NCBI RefSeq assembly: GCF_003324165.1
Contig: NW_025407835.1
Coordinates: 186,001 to 250,000, forward strand
DNA: 64,000 bases
DNA from: Naegleria lovaniensis
Lineage: Eukaryota > Heterolobosea > Eutetramitea > Acrasida > Naegleriidae
Direction of reading: 5' to 3'
The notes beneath the pieces were generated by a model that saw only the letters and a list, made by a program, of their open reading frames with translations, did not search any database and was not told where the DNA came from. The position numbers were made by a program, and so were the translations under genes. Within the stretch, counting starts at the first letter, position 1. Every line of letters starts with the position of its first letter. Positions 63,287 through 64,000 of the stretch are shown here, piece by piece.

Positions 63287-64000
63287 TTAGAATTGATTTG
63301 TTTGAGTTCGTTCCTTCACCCTGTCCACATGTTTGAAAATTAAAGGCAATTTTTCTTTCGTTAATTGGGCCAAACAAGAGAAGGTTTCTTTCATGGACTT
63401 TTCCATCGGGAATTGAGATGTCAAATCCAGCAATAAACAATTCTCATTCGGCACAGTCTCCTTCTTCTTTTGACCACAACAAATAATGCATGCCTTATTG
63501 TACTGTTGACAAAGTTTGGAAACCCATGAAACCACTTTTCCTCCTTCCGATTGATCGTCGTAACATCCCTCACCTGTGAACACAATATCAGCATCCGTGA
63601 TATGTTTCTCTAATTGACAACTCATTCCAATCATTTCAATTCCTTTTTTCAATTCTACTTTTCCGTGAAGAATTGAATAAAATCCACCACTGTATTGAGT
63701 GTCAAAGTCCCAAATGAATGATTATGTTATGTTCGCCAAGTACCAAGTATGTTACAGATGGTTAATCATTCAAAATATTTCACAACAAAAAGCCTTACCT
63801 TATTCCACCTGCTGCACCAGCTCCAGGCATGTCCGCAATCTCGACCCCAGTCTTGTCTCTCACTAATTGTGCAAATCGAATCATTCCCTTCTCAAGTATT
63901 TCACGATCTTGTGGAGATTTGACTCCTTTCTGCTTACTAAATGTAAATGTTGCTCCTCTCTCGCCTACCAACGGATTATTGACATCACATGCAATATCAA
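63287..64000 (-). CDS. GarK-type glycerate kinase, 3' part (cut by window edge)
   Basis: The gene runs off the right edge. Exons seen: 64000-63799 and 63689-63287, joined in phase (AG plus T forms Ser) across an intron GTAAGG...TACAG. The upstream part reads ACDVNNPLVGERGATFTFSK and then EIADMPGAGAAGGI. After the join come SGGFYSILHGKVELKKGIEM and DADIVFTGEGCYDDQSEGGK. The PGAGAAGG and TGEG.xD.Q..GGK pattern belongs to the class I glycerate kinases (GarK/GlxK), which phosphorylate glycerate. The class is mainly bacterial, so bacterial origin is possible. The start and first exon(s) lie outside the window. Confidence 0.85.

Overview
The window is AT-rich, gene-dense eukaryotic nuclear DNA. Genes lie on both strands with gaps often below 300 bases. 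Start codons usually follow an A-rich leader. Introns are few, mostly short (40 to about 350 bases), and mostly begin GTAAGT or GTGAGT. The gene mix suggests a free-living heterolobosean amoeba such as Naegleria: Zn2Cys6 factor, JmjC, RGS, F-box/LRR, BTB and SHAQKYF-like Myb proteins, UV-damage endonuclease UvdE, a Rieske oxygenase and DGAT1. The organism is an inference from style and content, not a database match. Many genes below were rebuilt across introns by matching reading phase; exon limits are given in the entries.

Left part (1-20000): about 1.2 kb of apparently non-coding DNA, a six-helix membrane protein, and a tail-anchored protein resembling bacterial OspF/SpvC phosphothreonine lyases. 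Then come cytosolic aspartyl-tRNA synthetase, a two-exon ribosomal-L1-like (RSL1D1-type) protein with (S/T)PKK repeats, and a five-exon membrane protein with RCC1, kelch-like and EGF repeats. These are followed by BTB and Myb-like proteins, a tRNA-Asp(GTC), a short protein with KEN-box and PLKDIT motifs, an acidic protein of unknown role, and a small GC-rich two-exon gene.

Middle (20000-45000): an Hsp70 without the EEVD tail, a THEP1-like NTPase, a small two-exon gene, a TM2-domain protein and the Rieske oxygenase. Next are a Zn2Cys6 factor whose zinc cluster is assembled from three exons, a REEP/Yop1 protein in three exons, and an RGS-domain protein. A DnaJ C-terminal-domain protein without a J domain, an F-box/LRR protein, an NHL-like propeller, a helical protein, two membrane proteins and a secreted CocE/NonD hydrolase complete this part.

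Right part (45000-64000): an F-box/JmjC protein with a stop-free 93-base intron, an FG-GAP propeller protein, UvdE, a membrane-anchored FkbM methyltransferase, an SDR, and RLP24 lacking its zinc cysteines. Three same-strand genes of unfamiliar families follow; two are clear paralogues. Last come DGAT1 in three exons, the ribonucleotide reductase large subunit, and the 3' part of a GarK-type glycerate kinase cut by the window edge.

No CRISPR array, operon, virus-like element or recognisable transposon was seen. Genes appear independently transcribed. The most noteworthy items are the phosphothreonine-lyase-like protein, the unfamiliar three-gene cluster, the RCC1/kelch/EGF protein and the small GC-rich gene.
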